From NCBI RefSeq assembly GCF_002368415.1, contig NZ_AP018290.1, forward strand, positions 8,857,717 to 8,921,716: a DNA stretch of 64,000 nucleotides. The letters run 5' to 3'. Position 1 is the first letter of the stretch; each line of letters starts with the position of its first letter. This document shows positions 10,022 through 18,537 of the stretch, one piece after another. The translations under genes and the position numbers were made by a program. The stretch is from Calothrix sp. NIES-4105 (GTDB taxonomy: Bacteria > Cyanobacteriota > Cyanobacteriia > Cyanobacteriales > Nostocaceae). The notes under the pieces are model-generated. The model ran no database searches and was not told where the DNA came from. It was given only the letters and a program-made list of their open reading frames with translations.

Positions 10022-11206
10022 ATGCAGACACGCAAGCTCCTAAACTGGTGGCAAACACTAACGCCACTTGCGCGATTCCTGGCAATCGCACTCTTTGCTC
10101 CGCTACTTGTCCTTAATGGATGGGCGATTTCAGCAATTTTCGATTACTTTCATTCGCTAATTATTATTTTAGTCGGAGCATCAGTGTTAGCTTTTTTGCT
10201 TAACTATCCCGTAAGTTGGATGGAACGGCAAGGCGCCAAACGCGAACCAGTAGCTATATTAGTATTTTTACTAGCTTTGTCAATTCTACTGGCATTAGGC
10301 GTTACGCTGATTCCACTTGCTCTAACTCAAGCTCAACAATTAGTCGCGCGCATTCCAGAGTTGATTGACTCAGGACGCTCGCAATTAATGATGTTAAACG
10401 AAAAAGCCGAAATTTTGGGTTTACCTGTAAACCTAGATGCCTTAGTAGTACAAATAAATGACCGTGTAAAAGGACAATTGCAAGCCATCGCAGGACAAGT
10501 TCTAAATCTAGCAGTTATTACAGTTACTTCCTTGCTAGACTTCTTGCTGACAATGGTGTTGACATTTTACCTATTACAACACGGTGATGAACTTTGGCAA
10601 AGTCTGGTCGATTGGCTTCCTGCCAGATTCCGCGATCCGTTTTCACAAACGTTACGCTCTAGCTTTGAAAATTTCTTTATTACCCAGCTAATTATCTCGA
10701 CCTGTATGGCGAGTGCCTTAATTCCTACTTTTTTATGGCTGAAAGTGCCATTTGGGCTATTATTTGGCTTAACAATTGGTTTAATGGCGCTTATACCTTA
10801 TGGGGGTTCTGTTGGTATCGCCTTAACAACATCACTCGTAGCGCTGCAAGATTTTGCAATGGGGGGAAGAGTATTAATTGCAGCGGTTATCGTTCAACAA
10901 ATTTTGGAAAACTTGATTGCGCCTCGAATTCTAGGCAGTTTCACTGGCTTAAACCCTGTTTGGCTACTAATTTCTGTTTTAACTGGTGCTAGAATAGGGG
11001 GTTTACTAGGAGTTATTTTAGCTGTTCCTAGTGCGGTAGTAGTTAAAACTGCTTTAAGCGCCCTGCGAAATGGACGTGGTAGTGACGACTCTATTATTTT
11101 GTCAGAGGTAGCTACACCCGTCAGTAGTAGCGATTCATCGCTAACACAAATTAGTAATTCAACCTCTAATCCTTCTACGACTGTGGCGCCGCAATTGAAC
11201 CCATAA
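10022..11206 (+). CDS. AI-2E family transporter (UPF0118/PerM type)
   Basis: Polytopic membrane protein of 394 residues. It has the UPF0118 layout: two N-terminal helices, a third region ending in LLNYPVSWMERQG, a long extramembrane segment (about 105-165), and C-terminal helices with the conserved stretch LIPYGGSVGIAL and PRILGSFTGLNPVWLLISVLTGARIGGLLGVILAVP. The Ser/Thr-rich tail (about 355-394) is non-conserved. Relatives include AI-2 exporter TqsA and Na+/H+ antiporter-like members, so the substrate is unknown. Its last 32 bp overlap the 3-prime end of the serpin gene on the opposite strand. Confidence 0.9.
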   Translation: MQTRKLLNWWQTLTPLARFLAIALFAPLLVLNGWAISAIFDYFHSLIIILVGASVLAFLLNYPVSWMERQGAKREPVAILVFLLALSILLALGVTLIPLALTQAQQLVARIPELIDSGRSQLMMLNEKAEILGLPVNLDALVVQINDRVKGQLQAIAGQVLNLAVITVTSLLDFLLTMVLTFYLLQHGDELWQSLVDWLPARFRDPFSQTLRSSFENFFITQLIISTCMASALIPTFLWLKVPFGLLFGLTIGLMALIPYGGSVGIALTTSLVALQDFAMGGRVLIAAVIVQQILENLIAPRILGSFTGLNPVWLLISVLTGARIGGLLGVILAVPSAVVVKTALSALRNGRGSDDSIILSEVATPVSSSDSSLTQISNSTSNPSTTVAPQLNP

Positions 11207-12515
11207 ATAAAATGCTGCCCGTTTGATTATCGCGAATACAAGTGAAAAATGGACGGTCAACAATCATCGAAAATGGAGGTTCCATAGGGGCAGAAAGCGC
11301 AACAATACCAACCGAAGTTGCTGCTGCTGCCTCTGTTCCTTCTTCTGATACTTCAACAAAAGTTTTATGCTTAACAGCACTAATTGCAAGGTTTTTGCCA
11401 ATTCCTGAAAAATTAGCTTTATCGCTAAACGCTTCTCCCATACCCAACGCCGTTAAAGCATCATTCAGCGTTACTTCATAATCCATCTTAAAACGCGGTA
11501 ATCGAATTTCACCATCACGCTTCCTAAACTGCGACATCCATTTGTCCCAGTTTTCAGCGTTTAAAGTTTGATAAAACTCCTTCAAATTAGTATTATCTTT
11601 CGGTAAAAATACATAAAAGCTAATTTTACCGTCCTTACCATAAGGTAAGCTTATTGCTTGAAAATTTTCATCCTCTAAATACTTATACTTCCCGCTTTGG
11701 GACATCATCGGAGTTTGTACAACCTGTCCCGATGCTTTCTCGAATGGATATTGTTTAGTTTGAGTTTTATCAAATGGGGAAGTCCAAGCACCCTTAAAGT
11801 AAATCGCATTAATCAAGAACATTACTTGGTCTGGACTTATTTGTTCGACAATTTTATTAATCTTACCGCGCGTCGAATCTTTGACCCAGTTATTAATCGT
11901 ATCAGCGGCGCCACTCTTGGTAAAATCTAAATTTGTAACGCGCGAAGAATAAAAATCGCGATTTTTTTGTAGGAAATCTGGGTTTAACGACGTATTACTG
12001 TTAGTCCACAGCGAATTTGCTATCGTTAACTGTACTTTTGAGTCAGGATTCTCTAAAAGTGCTTTTAATGCAGCGTTTGATGAATTTATTTGTTGCAAGC
12101 TCAACCCGGAATATTCTAAAGCTTTCGCCATTGCTTGCTGCGTCGTTCCCGTAGCACCGTTATAAGTCATCGCCAACGCAAATGATACACTCGAAGGTGA
12201 AACAAAAACATTGGCGCCTTCATCTTTTTTGATAACTTCTGAAAATAACTTGAAACCAAACTTAGTATTACTATTAACAAGCTTTGTATCGGGAATTACG
12301 GCTTTTGACATTGGAGATTCTGTGTTGTACTGACGTGCGGCAATTGCGCTCGACTCACTAAGCGGCGAGCATCCAATCATTCCCATCAATACTACACCTG
12401 CTGCCGCCAATGCGTAACGTCTTCCCAAACGCACGCCATACCGTCTTTGTAGAAAATTATTGCAACGCTGGCTGGAGTTATGGAGCATCCGCTTCACCCT
12501 TGTGTCCACTTTCAT
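11175..12515 (-). CDS. serpin, predicted lipoprotein protease inhibitor
   Basis: Serpins trap serine or cysteine proteases by a suicide mechanism. The full serpin fold is present over about residues 75-446 (NVFVSPSSVSFALAMTYNGA, ANSLWTNS, MFLINAIYFKGAW, VDRPFFTCIRDNQTGSILFMG). The hinge EEGTEAAAATSVG is the small-residue type expected of inhibitory serpins. Counting from the hinge Gly as P15 places Leu-Ser at P1-P1-prime, suggesting chymotrypsin- or elastase-like targets. The N-terminus has a basic stretch, a hydrophobic helix and the lipobox-like MIGC, so it is probably lipid-anchored outside the cytoplasm. It overlaps the AI-2E transporter gene tail to tail by 32 bp. Confidence 0.93.
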   Translation of the reverse strand: MKVDTRVKRMLHNSSQRCNNFLQRRYGVRLGRRYALAAAGVVLMGMIGCSPLSESSAIAARQYNTESPMSKAVIPDTKLVNSNTKFGFKLFSEVIKKDEGANVFVSPSSVSFALAMTYNGATGTTQQAMAKALEYSGLSLQQINSSNAALKALLENPDSKVQLTIANSLWTNSNTSLNPDFLQKNRDFYSSRVTNLDFTKSGAADTINNWVKDSTRGKINKIVEQISPDQVMFLINAIYFKGAWTSPFDKTQTKQYPFEKASGQVVQTPMMSQSGKYKYLEDENFQAISLPYGKDGKISFYVFLPKDNTNLKEFYQTLNAENWDKWMSQFRKRDGEIRLPRFKMDYEVTLNDALTALGMGEAFSDKANFSGIGKNLAISAVKHKTFVEVSEEGTEAAAATSVGIVALSAPMEPPFSMIVDRPFFTCIRDNQTGSILFMGSIAAPQS

Positions 12516-12589
12516 GTTCGACTATGACACCTAAATCAGTGTGTACACAAGGCGGTTACACTTTTAGCAACAGTAGTTTTAATCTTTTT

Positions 12590-12691
12590 GGCAACGGATA
12601 ATGAACGGATGTAACGGATGAATTATTCGTTACAAGCAAAAACTTGTTCAATAAAACAAACTATCCGTTACATCCGTGTTCATCCGTTGCC
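12590..12691. repeat. inverted-repeat element with ends GGCAACGGAT
   Basis: A 102-bp element whose arms (12590-12612 and 12663-12691) are imperfect reverse complements built from CGGATGTAACGGATG words. The same words recur at 20148-20382 and near 37630. The last base of the right end completes the stop codon (TAG) of the neighbouring minus-strand gene at 12691. Confidence 0.75.
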
Positions 12692-13044
12692 TAAATATCT
12701 TCAACTTCCAAACGCGCGGCAGTAACAGCATCAAAAGCAAAAGCCAAAATCATTGGCATAGGACATTTTAGCAAGTAAGTAGAAATTACTGCAACAAACG
12801 TACCAACAATCGCTGATATTGACCAGAATTTTTCACTGCTGGTCATTCCATTTTTGGACTTAATATTTCTTAAAATTTTTCCAGGAATTGGTTCGGGCAT
12901 TACCGCTCCTGGAGGAAAAGCCCAATAGTTGTTTTTACGTTCCATGAACAAGTCAGTCCAGCCGTTTTCTTGGCACCAATCTTCAACCCATTCATCGTGG
13001 AAATGTTTAATATTAACGTTGGGGCGGGAGGTTAGGCTTAACAT
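12691..13044 (-). CDS. hypothetical protein with C-terminal membrane segment
   Basis: A 117-residue protein of unknown function. The N-terminal half is soluble and aromatic-rich (HFHDEWVEDWCQENGWTDLF, NNYWAFPPGAVMPEPIP). The C-terminal half holds a hydrophobic hairpin (FWSISAIVGTFVAVISTYLL and PMPMILAFAFDAVTAARLEV). The pattern of Trp and Pro looks like a conserved cyanobacterial protein, but I know no named family. It ends exactly at the edge of a repeat element and lies on the same strand as the serpin, about 175 bp upstream of it. Confidence 0.65.
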   Translation of the reverse strand: MLSLTSRPNVNIKHFHDEWVEDWCQENGWTDLFMERKNNYWAFPPGAVMPEPIPGKILRNIKSKNGMTSSEKFWSISAIVGTFVAVISTYLLKCPMPMILAFAFDAVTAARLEVEDI

Positions 13045-13531
13045 GTTGTTTAGATGACTATATATATTGGTTTGAGTAATTTAAGTTCTTGAGCGTTGCC
13101 GTAGCTAATCTACTTTTGCTTTAAGCGCTTTAATTTAGGAAATGTTAAATTATATTACGCACTGCATTATTCGGTTTCGTTACTTTTCAACCATATCAGC
13201 TTTAAATGAGTGAAGGGAAGAAATGAAAACAAACTTTACTTTTAAATTCCAATCTAAATATTTCGCAACAATTAAGATTGATAGGTATTGATTCATTAAT
13301 ATCTAACTTATTAAGTAAAGCTTAAAAAGGCGGTAATTAGCATCTTCATTGTTCGGTATTCTACTAAGCGATAGTGTTGAGAATCAAATCATAAAAATAA
13401 TAAAAAATTGTTCACTGTTAAACTCAGATAATTGAGTGTCAATATGTATATAGGTATAAAAAGCAAGGTAGTGCAACAATTCGCGGTAAGCTAAAAATAG
13501 CGGTAATCTTCTTTCGTATGACTGTATATAT
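13045..13531. other. divergent intergenic region, nothing recognised
   Basis: A 487-bp AT-rich region between divergent genes. It must hold both promoters. I see scattered poly-A and TATATA strings, none with a convincing -35 partner, and no RNA gene or repeat family member. Confidence 0.35.
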
Positions 13532-14038
13532 ATGTGGCGCCTCCTAAATGTTTACCATCAAGTAGTGGTAGTTTTGGTAATTGTAGTTTGTGTAGTATTT
13601 GTTTCTGATAACGCGCTTGCGGATTGGACGCATCCGATGTCTTTTAGCAATGCGGAATTGTCAAGAAGAGATTTTTCTGGGCAAGAATTACAAGCGTGTG
13701 AGTTTTCTAATGCCAATATGGAGTTAGTAAATTTTAGCAATGCTGATTTACGTGGGGCAGTAATGAGTGCTTCGGTGCTAACAAAAGCAAATTTACACTC
13801 GGCTAATCTATCGAATGCGCTAGTAGATCAGGTAGACTTAACAGGGGCAGACTTAAGTAATGCAATATTGCAAGAAGCGCTGCTGCTCCGTGCCACGTTC
13901 AAGGATGTGAATATTAATGGTGCTGATTTTACTGATGCAGTCCTTGACGGCGCACAGGTTAAAGAACTGTGTAGCAAGGCTAGTGGAGTAAATGAAGAGA
14001 CAGGTATTAATACTCGTGATTCGCTAGGGTGCAGATGA
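13532..14038 (+). CDS. exported pentapeptide-repeat protein, thylakoid-lumen type
   Basis: A 168-residue protein with an N-terminal hydrophobic signal (VVVVLVIVVCVVFVSDNALA) followed by mature DWTHPMSFSNAEL. About 15 pentapeptide repeats of the A(D/N)LXX kind (NADLRGAV, KANLHSANLSNA, GADLSNAIL, GADFTDAVLDGAQ) form the predicted right-handed quadrilateral helix. A C-terminal motif with two Cys (LCSKASGVN, TGINTRDSLGC) closes the fold. This arrangement matches lumenal pentapeptide proteins of cyanobacteria and chloroplasts, whose function is unclear. It overlaps purK by 4 bp (ATGA), so the two are probably cotranscribed and coupled. Confidence 0.85.
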   Translation: MWRLLNVYHQVVVVLVIVVCVVFVSDNALADWTHPMSFSNAELSRRDFSGQELQACEFSNANMELVNFSNADLRGAVMSASVLTKANLHSANLSNALVDQVDLTGADLSNAILQEALLLRATFKDVNINGADFTDAVLDGAQVKELCSKASGVNEETGINTRDSLGCR

Positions 14039-15294
14039 AACGTATAGGCGTAATTGGTGGTGGACAGCTTGCTTGGATGATGGATGAAGCAGCAAGCAAG
14101 CTTGGTTTGGAAGTAGTTGTACAAACTCCGAGTGCAAAAGATCCAGCTGTTGCACTCCGGCACAACAACGGTTGTCATAAGACTAACAGCGCGCAGTACT
14201 TAATTGAACCGCAGCAAAGATTATTTGCAATCACTGAGACTCCTGTAAAAGAGCCGATTAATTTTGTACAAGCGCGTGTTGATGATGCAGTCGCTACCGT
14301 ACAACTGGCTAAGAACAGTGATGTTATTACGTTTGAAAACGAATTCGTTGACTTAGAGGCGCTATCAACTTTAGCCGAACGTGGCGTTTGTTTTCGTCCG
14401 AGACTTGAAGCGCTTGCACCTCTTTTAGATAAGTATCATCAACGGTGCTATTTACGTGACATTGGTTTACCAGTGCCAGCATTTACTAGTTTTGATGTCA
14501 TCAATACCACCAACGGCGCCATTTCTAATTTAAATTTTCCTGTAGTTTTGAAAGCTCGCCGTCATGGCTATGATGGTCAAGGTACGTACATTATTAAAGA
14601 CGAACACTCATTTCGTAAGGTCATAAGCCAGCTTGAGAATGGACGTTTCAAAGCTAGTAACACCGAGTTTCTTCTTGAAGAGTTTGTCGGCTTTAAATAT
14701 GAACTCGCTGTTATTGCTGCCCGTTCAATCGATGGCGAAGTTGTCATCTATCCTGTGGTAGAAACTCAGCAGGAGCAGCAAGTATGTCGTCGTGTAATTG
14801 TGCCGGCTAATATCTCACCCCAGGTAACAGCCCAAATAGAAGATATTGCTAAAACTCTTTTATCTAGTCTTGATGCTGTTGGAGTATTTGGCATTGAACT
14901 CTTCTTAACCCAAAAAGACTCGGTATTGATTAATGAAGTGGCACCGCGTACCCATAATTCGGGACATTTTTCAATCGATGCCTGTGAAACTTCGCAATTC
15001 GAGCAGCACCTACGGGCAGTTTGTGGACTTCCATTAGGTAGTACTGCGCTAACTAGTCCTGGCGCCGTCATGGTAAACTTGCTTGGTTATGAAAACTCTC
15101 TTTCAGACTACCGTGAAAAGCGTGAGCGCATCGAGCATCTTGAAAATGCCCACCTTCACTGGTACGGTAAAACCGAATCGCGCCCAGGTCGCAAACTCGG
15201 ACATGTGACTATATTATTAGATAACAAGAGTCGAGATGCCGCCCAGTTAGCCGCACGTACTGTCGAATTAATTTGGTATCCAAATCAAAACTGA
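14035..15294 (+). CDS. purK: 5-(carboxyamino)imidazole ribonucleotide synthase PurK
   Basis: ATP-dependent carboxylation of AIR to N5-CAIR in purine synthesis. The N-terminal Rossmann-like motif IGVIGGGQLAWMM is diagnostic. The ATP-grasp core follows (FPVVLKARRHGYDGQGTY, LLEEFVGFKYELAVIAARS, GVFGIELFL), then the metal-binding INEVAPRTHNSGHFSIDAC and the terminal HLHWYGK and GRKLGHVT. The ATG at 14035 gives the canonical MKRIGVIGGG; a GTG 6 bp upstream is an alternative. At about 420 residues it is longer than enteric PurK, partly through an insert around 40-80. The 6S RNA gene follows directly, an arrangement known from cyanobacteria. Confidence 0.96.
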   Translation: MKRIGVIGGGQLAWMMDEAASKLGLEVVVQTPSAKDPAVALRHNNGCHKTNSAQYLIEPQQRLFAITETPVKEPINFVQARVDDAVATVQLAKNSDVITFENEFVDLEALSTLAERGVCFRPRLEALAPLLDKYHQRCYLRDIGLPVPAFTSFDVINTTNGAISNLNFPVVLKARRHGYDGQGTYIIKDEHSFRKVISQLENGRFKASNTEFLLEEFVGFKYELAVIAARSIDGEVVIYPVVETQQEQQVCRRVIVPANISPQVTAQIEDIAKTLLSSLDAVGVFGIELFLTQKDSVLINEVAPRTHNSGHFSIDACETSQFEQHLRAVCGLPLGSTALTSPGAVMVNLLGYENSLSDYREKRERIEHLENAHLHWYGKTESRPGRKLGHVTILLDNKSRDAAQLAARTVELIWYPNQN

Positions 15295-15347
15295 CTTATA
15301 AAAAATAAAAAAATGCCGTGCGGATGCACAACATGATTTTTGGAGGC

Positions 15348-15353
15348 TATAAT
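15348..15353 (+). promoter_or_regulatory. -10 element of the 6S RNA gene
   Basis: A perfect TATAAT ends 7 bp before the base where the paired RNA stem begins (15360), the standard spacing to a transcription start. No good -35 hexamer lies 17 bp upstream. Confidence 0.75.
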
Positions 15354-15359
15354 GGGGTT

Positions 15360-15541
15360 GTTGTACTGCAACGTTGGTGACTGCCATCAAGTTTTTTGAT
15401 CTATGTCTTTAAGAATTAGGGAACCAATTATTGTTCGTGGCAGTAGACTGAGCTTGTACTCAGAAACTTTAAACGAAACACAAGGCTCCCACCTGGTTAT
15501 ACCAGGTCATAAACTTAGGTAAAACGGCGTCGCGGTATAAC
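15360..15541 (+). ncRNA. ssaA: 6S RNA
   Basis: 6S RNA mimics an open promoter and binds the housekeeping RNA polymerase holoenzyme. The assignment rests on four observations. First, position directly behind purK, as known for cyanobacteria. Second, a consensus -10 box at the right distance. Third, a length of about 182 nt, the expected size. Fourth, a long closing stem: 15360-15373 pairs with 15528-15541 over 14 positions with one mismatch and two G-U pairs, leaving a large central region for the open-promoter bubble. A terminator hairpin follows 10 bp later. The exact 3-prime end may be processed. Confidence 0.87.
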
Positions 15542-15550
15542 AAAATTATT

Positions 15551-15590
15551 AGCTCCTGAAGTCTTTGGACGCGGGAGCTTTCACTTTTTT
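15551..15590 (+). terminator. terminator of the 6S RNA transcript
   Basis: AGCTCC (15551-15556) pairs with GGGAGCT (15573-15579), followed by TTCACTTTTTT. It lies right after the 6S RNA closing stem and before the M16 peptidase gene. Confidence 0.8.
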
Positions 15591-15752
15591 AACAAACCCA
15601 GTTTCTAGATATCATAAACAATACCTTTGGCTGATCAAAATAAATTTGTATAAATTGAAGCTAAATGGCGCCACATTCAGAGCTACAATCATTAGAATTG
15701 TAAGAAATTGTGATTACAATTACAAAAAATATTATAACCTCCAATAAATACA

Positions 15753-17042
15753 GTGTTTCCAGCCTCTATATTCAAACTGGACAGCGGTTTAACGTTAATA
15801 CATCAAGAAATACCCACAACACCCGTAGTTGTGGCAGATGTTTGGGTCAGTGCGGGTAGTCTAAGAGAACCATTAGCTGGGTTCGGAATAGCGCATTTCC
15901 TAGAGCATATGATATTCAAAGGTACGTCAAAACTGCCCGCAGGAGTTTTTGACTACAATATTGAAAATCAAGGTGGGGTCAGCAATGCAGCAACAAGTTA
16001 CGACTACGCGCATTATTCTATTACATCCACCAACTCTTATTTACACTCTTCTTTCCCACAGCTAGCAGAAATGCTGTTAAATGCTGCAATTCCCGATGAT
16101 GAGTTAGAGCGAGAACGTGATGTTGTATTAGAAGAAATTCGGTCGTATAATGATGACCCAGATTGGGTAGGATACCAGCATTTAGTTCAGAGCATTTATC
16201 AACAGCATCCCTACGGACGTTCAATTTTGGGTAACGAAGCTGATATTGAGCAGCACTCTAGCTCCAAGATGCGATGTTTTCACCGCACTTATTATCGACC
16301 AGAAAATATGACCGTCGTTATTGTAGGTGGAATTCCTGTTGCACCTGCTTTAGAATTAGTAAAAAAGACTTTTAAATCAGATAGTCAGCCTTCGTTATCT
16401 AACAATAATAAAAACGATAATGATAATGATATTAACTGTAATTATCATTCTAGAGAATTTGAACCATTTATAGCAGGTATTCGGCGCCAGGAAATAAACT
16501 TACCGCGTCTTGAAAACGCACGTTTGATGATGGCATGGACTGGGCCTGGAGTACATCAGCTAACAACGGCATGTGGATTAGACTTATTATCAGTATTATT
16601 AGCATCCGGTAGAACTTCACGTTTAGTAAGAGACTTACGTGAAGAACAGCAGTTAGTGCGCTATATTTGCTGCAATTTTTCGCTGCAAAAAGAATCAAGC
16701 TTATTTACAATTAGCGCAATTTTAGAACCAGAATATCTAGAAAAAGTCGAGGGAGCAATTCGCTTTCATTTGCAAGATATTATTACTAATGGTATCAGTG
16801 AACATGAACTAAGGCGCGCTCAACGGTTATTGTGTAACGACTTTGCTTTTTCAACCGAAACACCCAATCAAATAGCTGGACTTTACGGTTATTACAACAC
16901 AATTTCTAATGTTGAGTTAGCTGTAACCTACCCAGACCAAATTTTATCGTTTAACACCCAAGAACTGCAAAAATTAGCGCAAGAATATCTTTCGCCAAAT
17001 CAATATGCGGTAACTACGCTCAAACCATCAGTGATTGAATAA
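15753..17042 (+). CDS. M16 zinc peptidase, catalytic subunit
   Basis: Processing-peptidase-like metalloprotease of 429 residues. The inverted zinc motif HFLEH is at residues 48-52 (GIAHFLEHMIFKGT), with the downstream zinc-ligand Glu in the stretch ERERDVVLEEI. The second half has the usual M16 C-terminal domain (LASGRTSRLVRDLREEQQLVRYI). An Asn/Asp-rich insert (about 213-232) is non-conserved. GTG at 15753 is the only sensible start. It ends 1 bp before the next gene, which encodes the paired non-catalytic M16 protein. Substrates of these cyanobacterial pairs are not settled. No signal peptide is visible. Confidence 0.93.
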   Translation: MFPASIFKLDSGLTLIHQEIPTTPVVVADVWVSAGSLREPLAGFGIAHFLEHMIFKGTSKLPAGVFDYNIENQGGVSNAATSYDYAHYSITSTNSYLHSSFPQLAEMLLNAAIPDDELERERDVVLEEIRSYNDDPDWVGYQHLVQSIYQQHPYGRSILGNEADIEQHSSSKMRCFHRTYYRPENMTVVIVGGIPVAPALELVKKTFKSDSQPSLSNNNKNDNDNDINCNYHSREFEPFIAGIRRQEINLPRLENARLMMAWTGPGVHQLTTACGLDLLSVLLASGRTSRLVRDLREEQQLVRYICCNFSLQKESSLFTISAILEPEYLEKVEGAIRFHLQDIITNGISEHELRRAQRLLCNDFAFSTETPNQIAGLYGYYNTISNVELAVTYPDQILSFNTQELQKLAQEYLSPNQYAVTTLKPSVIE

Positions 17043-17043
17043 A

Positions 17044-18315
17044 ATGACAATTACGCCACGAAAATCTCATGTTCATCGCACAGTATTAAATAATGGTATT
17101 GTCGTTATAGTTACAGAAAATCCAGTAGCTGATATTGTTGCTGCGCGTTTATTTATCCGTGCTGGAAGTTTTTGTGAGCAACCGGAAAAAGCGGGTTTGT
17201 CGCATTTATTATCAGCAGTAATGACGAAAGGATGTGATGGACTTTCGAGCATGGAAATTGCTGAAGCTGTAGAGTCGGTTGGAGCTTCTTTAAGTGCTGA
17301 TAGCACAACTGATTATTTTTTAGTATCGCTAAAAACAGTAACGGCAGATTTTGTTGAGATTTTAGCGTTAGCAGCAAGGATATTACGATTTCCAACTTTT
17401 CCAGAACTCGAAGTTGAACTTGAAAGACGACTAGCACTTCAAGATATTCGCTCTCAAAAGGAACAACCGTTTAGCGTTGCATTCGAGCAGCTACGTCAAG
17501 CAATGTACCAAAATCATCCTTATGCAATGTCAGCATTAGGAGATGAAGTAACAATGAGCAGTTTAACGCGCGCTGATTTAGTTGAGTTTCATAACACCTA
17601 TTTTCGTCCCAATAATTTAGTTATTAGCATAGCTGGACGTATAACGAGTGAAAACGCAATTGCATTAGTTGAAAAAATCTTTGGTGACTGGAAAGATACT
17701 CATCAAACGATTTCTACAAACTTATACGACATCGAAATTGCTCCTCAAAGTGTCTTCACACATCAAAATACACAGCAGTCGATTTTAATGTTAGGGTATT
17801 TGGCGCCATCGGTACATTCTTCTGATTATGCTGCACTTAAATTATTATCTACATATTTAGGTAACGGACTGTCGAGTCGATTATTTGTTGAGTTACGTGA
17901 AAAACGCGGTTTAGCTTACGAAGTATCAGCACTTTATCCAACTCGGTTATCGAATGCTGCATTTGTTGTTTACATGGGAACGGCGCCAGAAAATACTAAA
18001 ATAGCACTTACTGAACTCCAAAACGAAGTCGCCTTACTGAGAACTGTACAATTAGAAGAAACATCGCTCCAAGCAGCAAAAAATAAAATTTTAGGACAAT
18101 ATGCACTAGGTAAACAAACTAACGCTCAACTTGCCCAATTATACGGTTGGTATGAAACATTAGGACTTGGAATTGAGTTTGACTCAGAATTCCAAGACTT
18201 AATTACAGCAGTCACATCAAAAAGCGCTCAATCCGCTGCATGTACTTATTTACGGGAACCTTATATATCACTAGTAGGTCAAAAAGAAGCGATTGACAAT
18301 GCTTTAAATAAGTAA
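17044..18315 (+). CDS. M16 peptidase-like, non-catalytic partner
   Basis: A 423-residue paralog of the preceding gene. The zinc motif is degenerate (HLLSA at 54-58 instead of HxxEH), so it should not bind zinc. The C-terminal domain keeps the Arg/Tyr pair in KRGLAYEVSALYP that helps bind substrate in M16 heterodimers. This matches the catalytic plus R/Y subunit arrangement known for bacterial M16B pairs. The ATG at 17044 follows the previous stop by one base; a TTG nine bases earlier is less likely. The two genes surely form one operon and probably one heterodimer. A tandem-repeat block begins right after its stop. Confidence 0.92.
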   Translation: MTITPRKSHVHRTVLNNGIVVIVTENPVADIVAARLFIRAGSFCEQPEKAGLSHLLSAVMTKGCDGLSSMEIAEAVESVGASLSADSTTDYFLVSLKTVTADFVEILALAARILRFPTFPELEVELERRLALQDIRSQKEQPFSVAFEQLRQAMYQNHPYAMSALGDEVTMSSLTRADLVEFHNTYFRPNNLVISIAGRITSENAIALVEKIFGDWKDTHQTISTNLYDIEIAPQSVFTHQNTQQSILMLGYLAPSVHSSDYAALKLLSTYLGNGLSSRLFVELREKRGLAYEVSALYPTRLSNAAFVVYMGTAPENTKIALTELQNEVALLRTVQLEETSLQAAKNKILGQYALGKQTNAQLAQLYGWYETLGLGIEFDSEFQDLITAVTSKSAQSAACTYLREPYISLVGQKEAIDNALNK

Positions 18316-18316
18316 A

Positions 18317-18494
18317 AAGTGCGCTCGTGCTGAGTGCTGAGTGCTGAGGAGCGGAGTTAGGAGTTAGGAGTTAGGAGTTAGGAGTTAGGAGTTAGGAGTT
18401 AGGAGTTAGGAGTTAGAATACTACTCAGCACTCAGCACTTTCTACTCAGCACTATTACTCAGCACTTTCTACTCAGCACTATTACTCAGCACTT
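18317..18494. repeat. short tandem repeat block, 9 x GAGTTAG
   Basis: Nine perfect copies of GAGTTAG run from 18354 to 18416, flanked by GTGCTGAGT units on the left and their reverse complement ACTCAGCAC on the right. The outer blocks can fold back on each other. This is the STRR class typical of heterocystous cyanobacteria. It begins next to the stop of the M16 gene. Confidence 0.92.
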
Positions 18495-18537
18495 GGTAAT
18501 TGTACTATTAGTGTAAAGACGCCGGGGGCAAATTCCA

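Noticed and set aside
15565-15747. 60-codon frame between the 6S RNA terminator and the M16 gene
   Set aside because: It starts inside the terminator hairpin and has no family pattern.
18354-18416. Regular repeats that could be mistaken for a CRISPR array
   Set aside because: The units are contiguous heptamers with no spacers of 30-40 bp and no cas genes are nearby.
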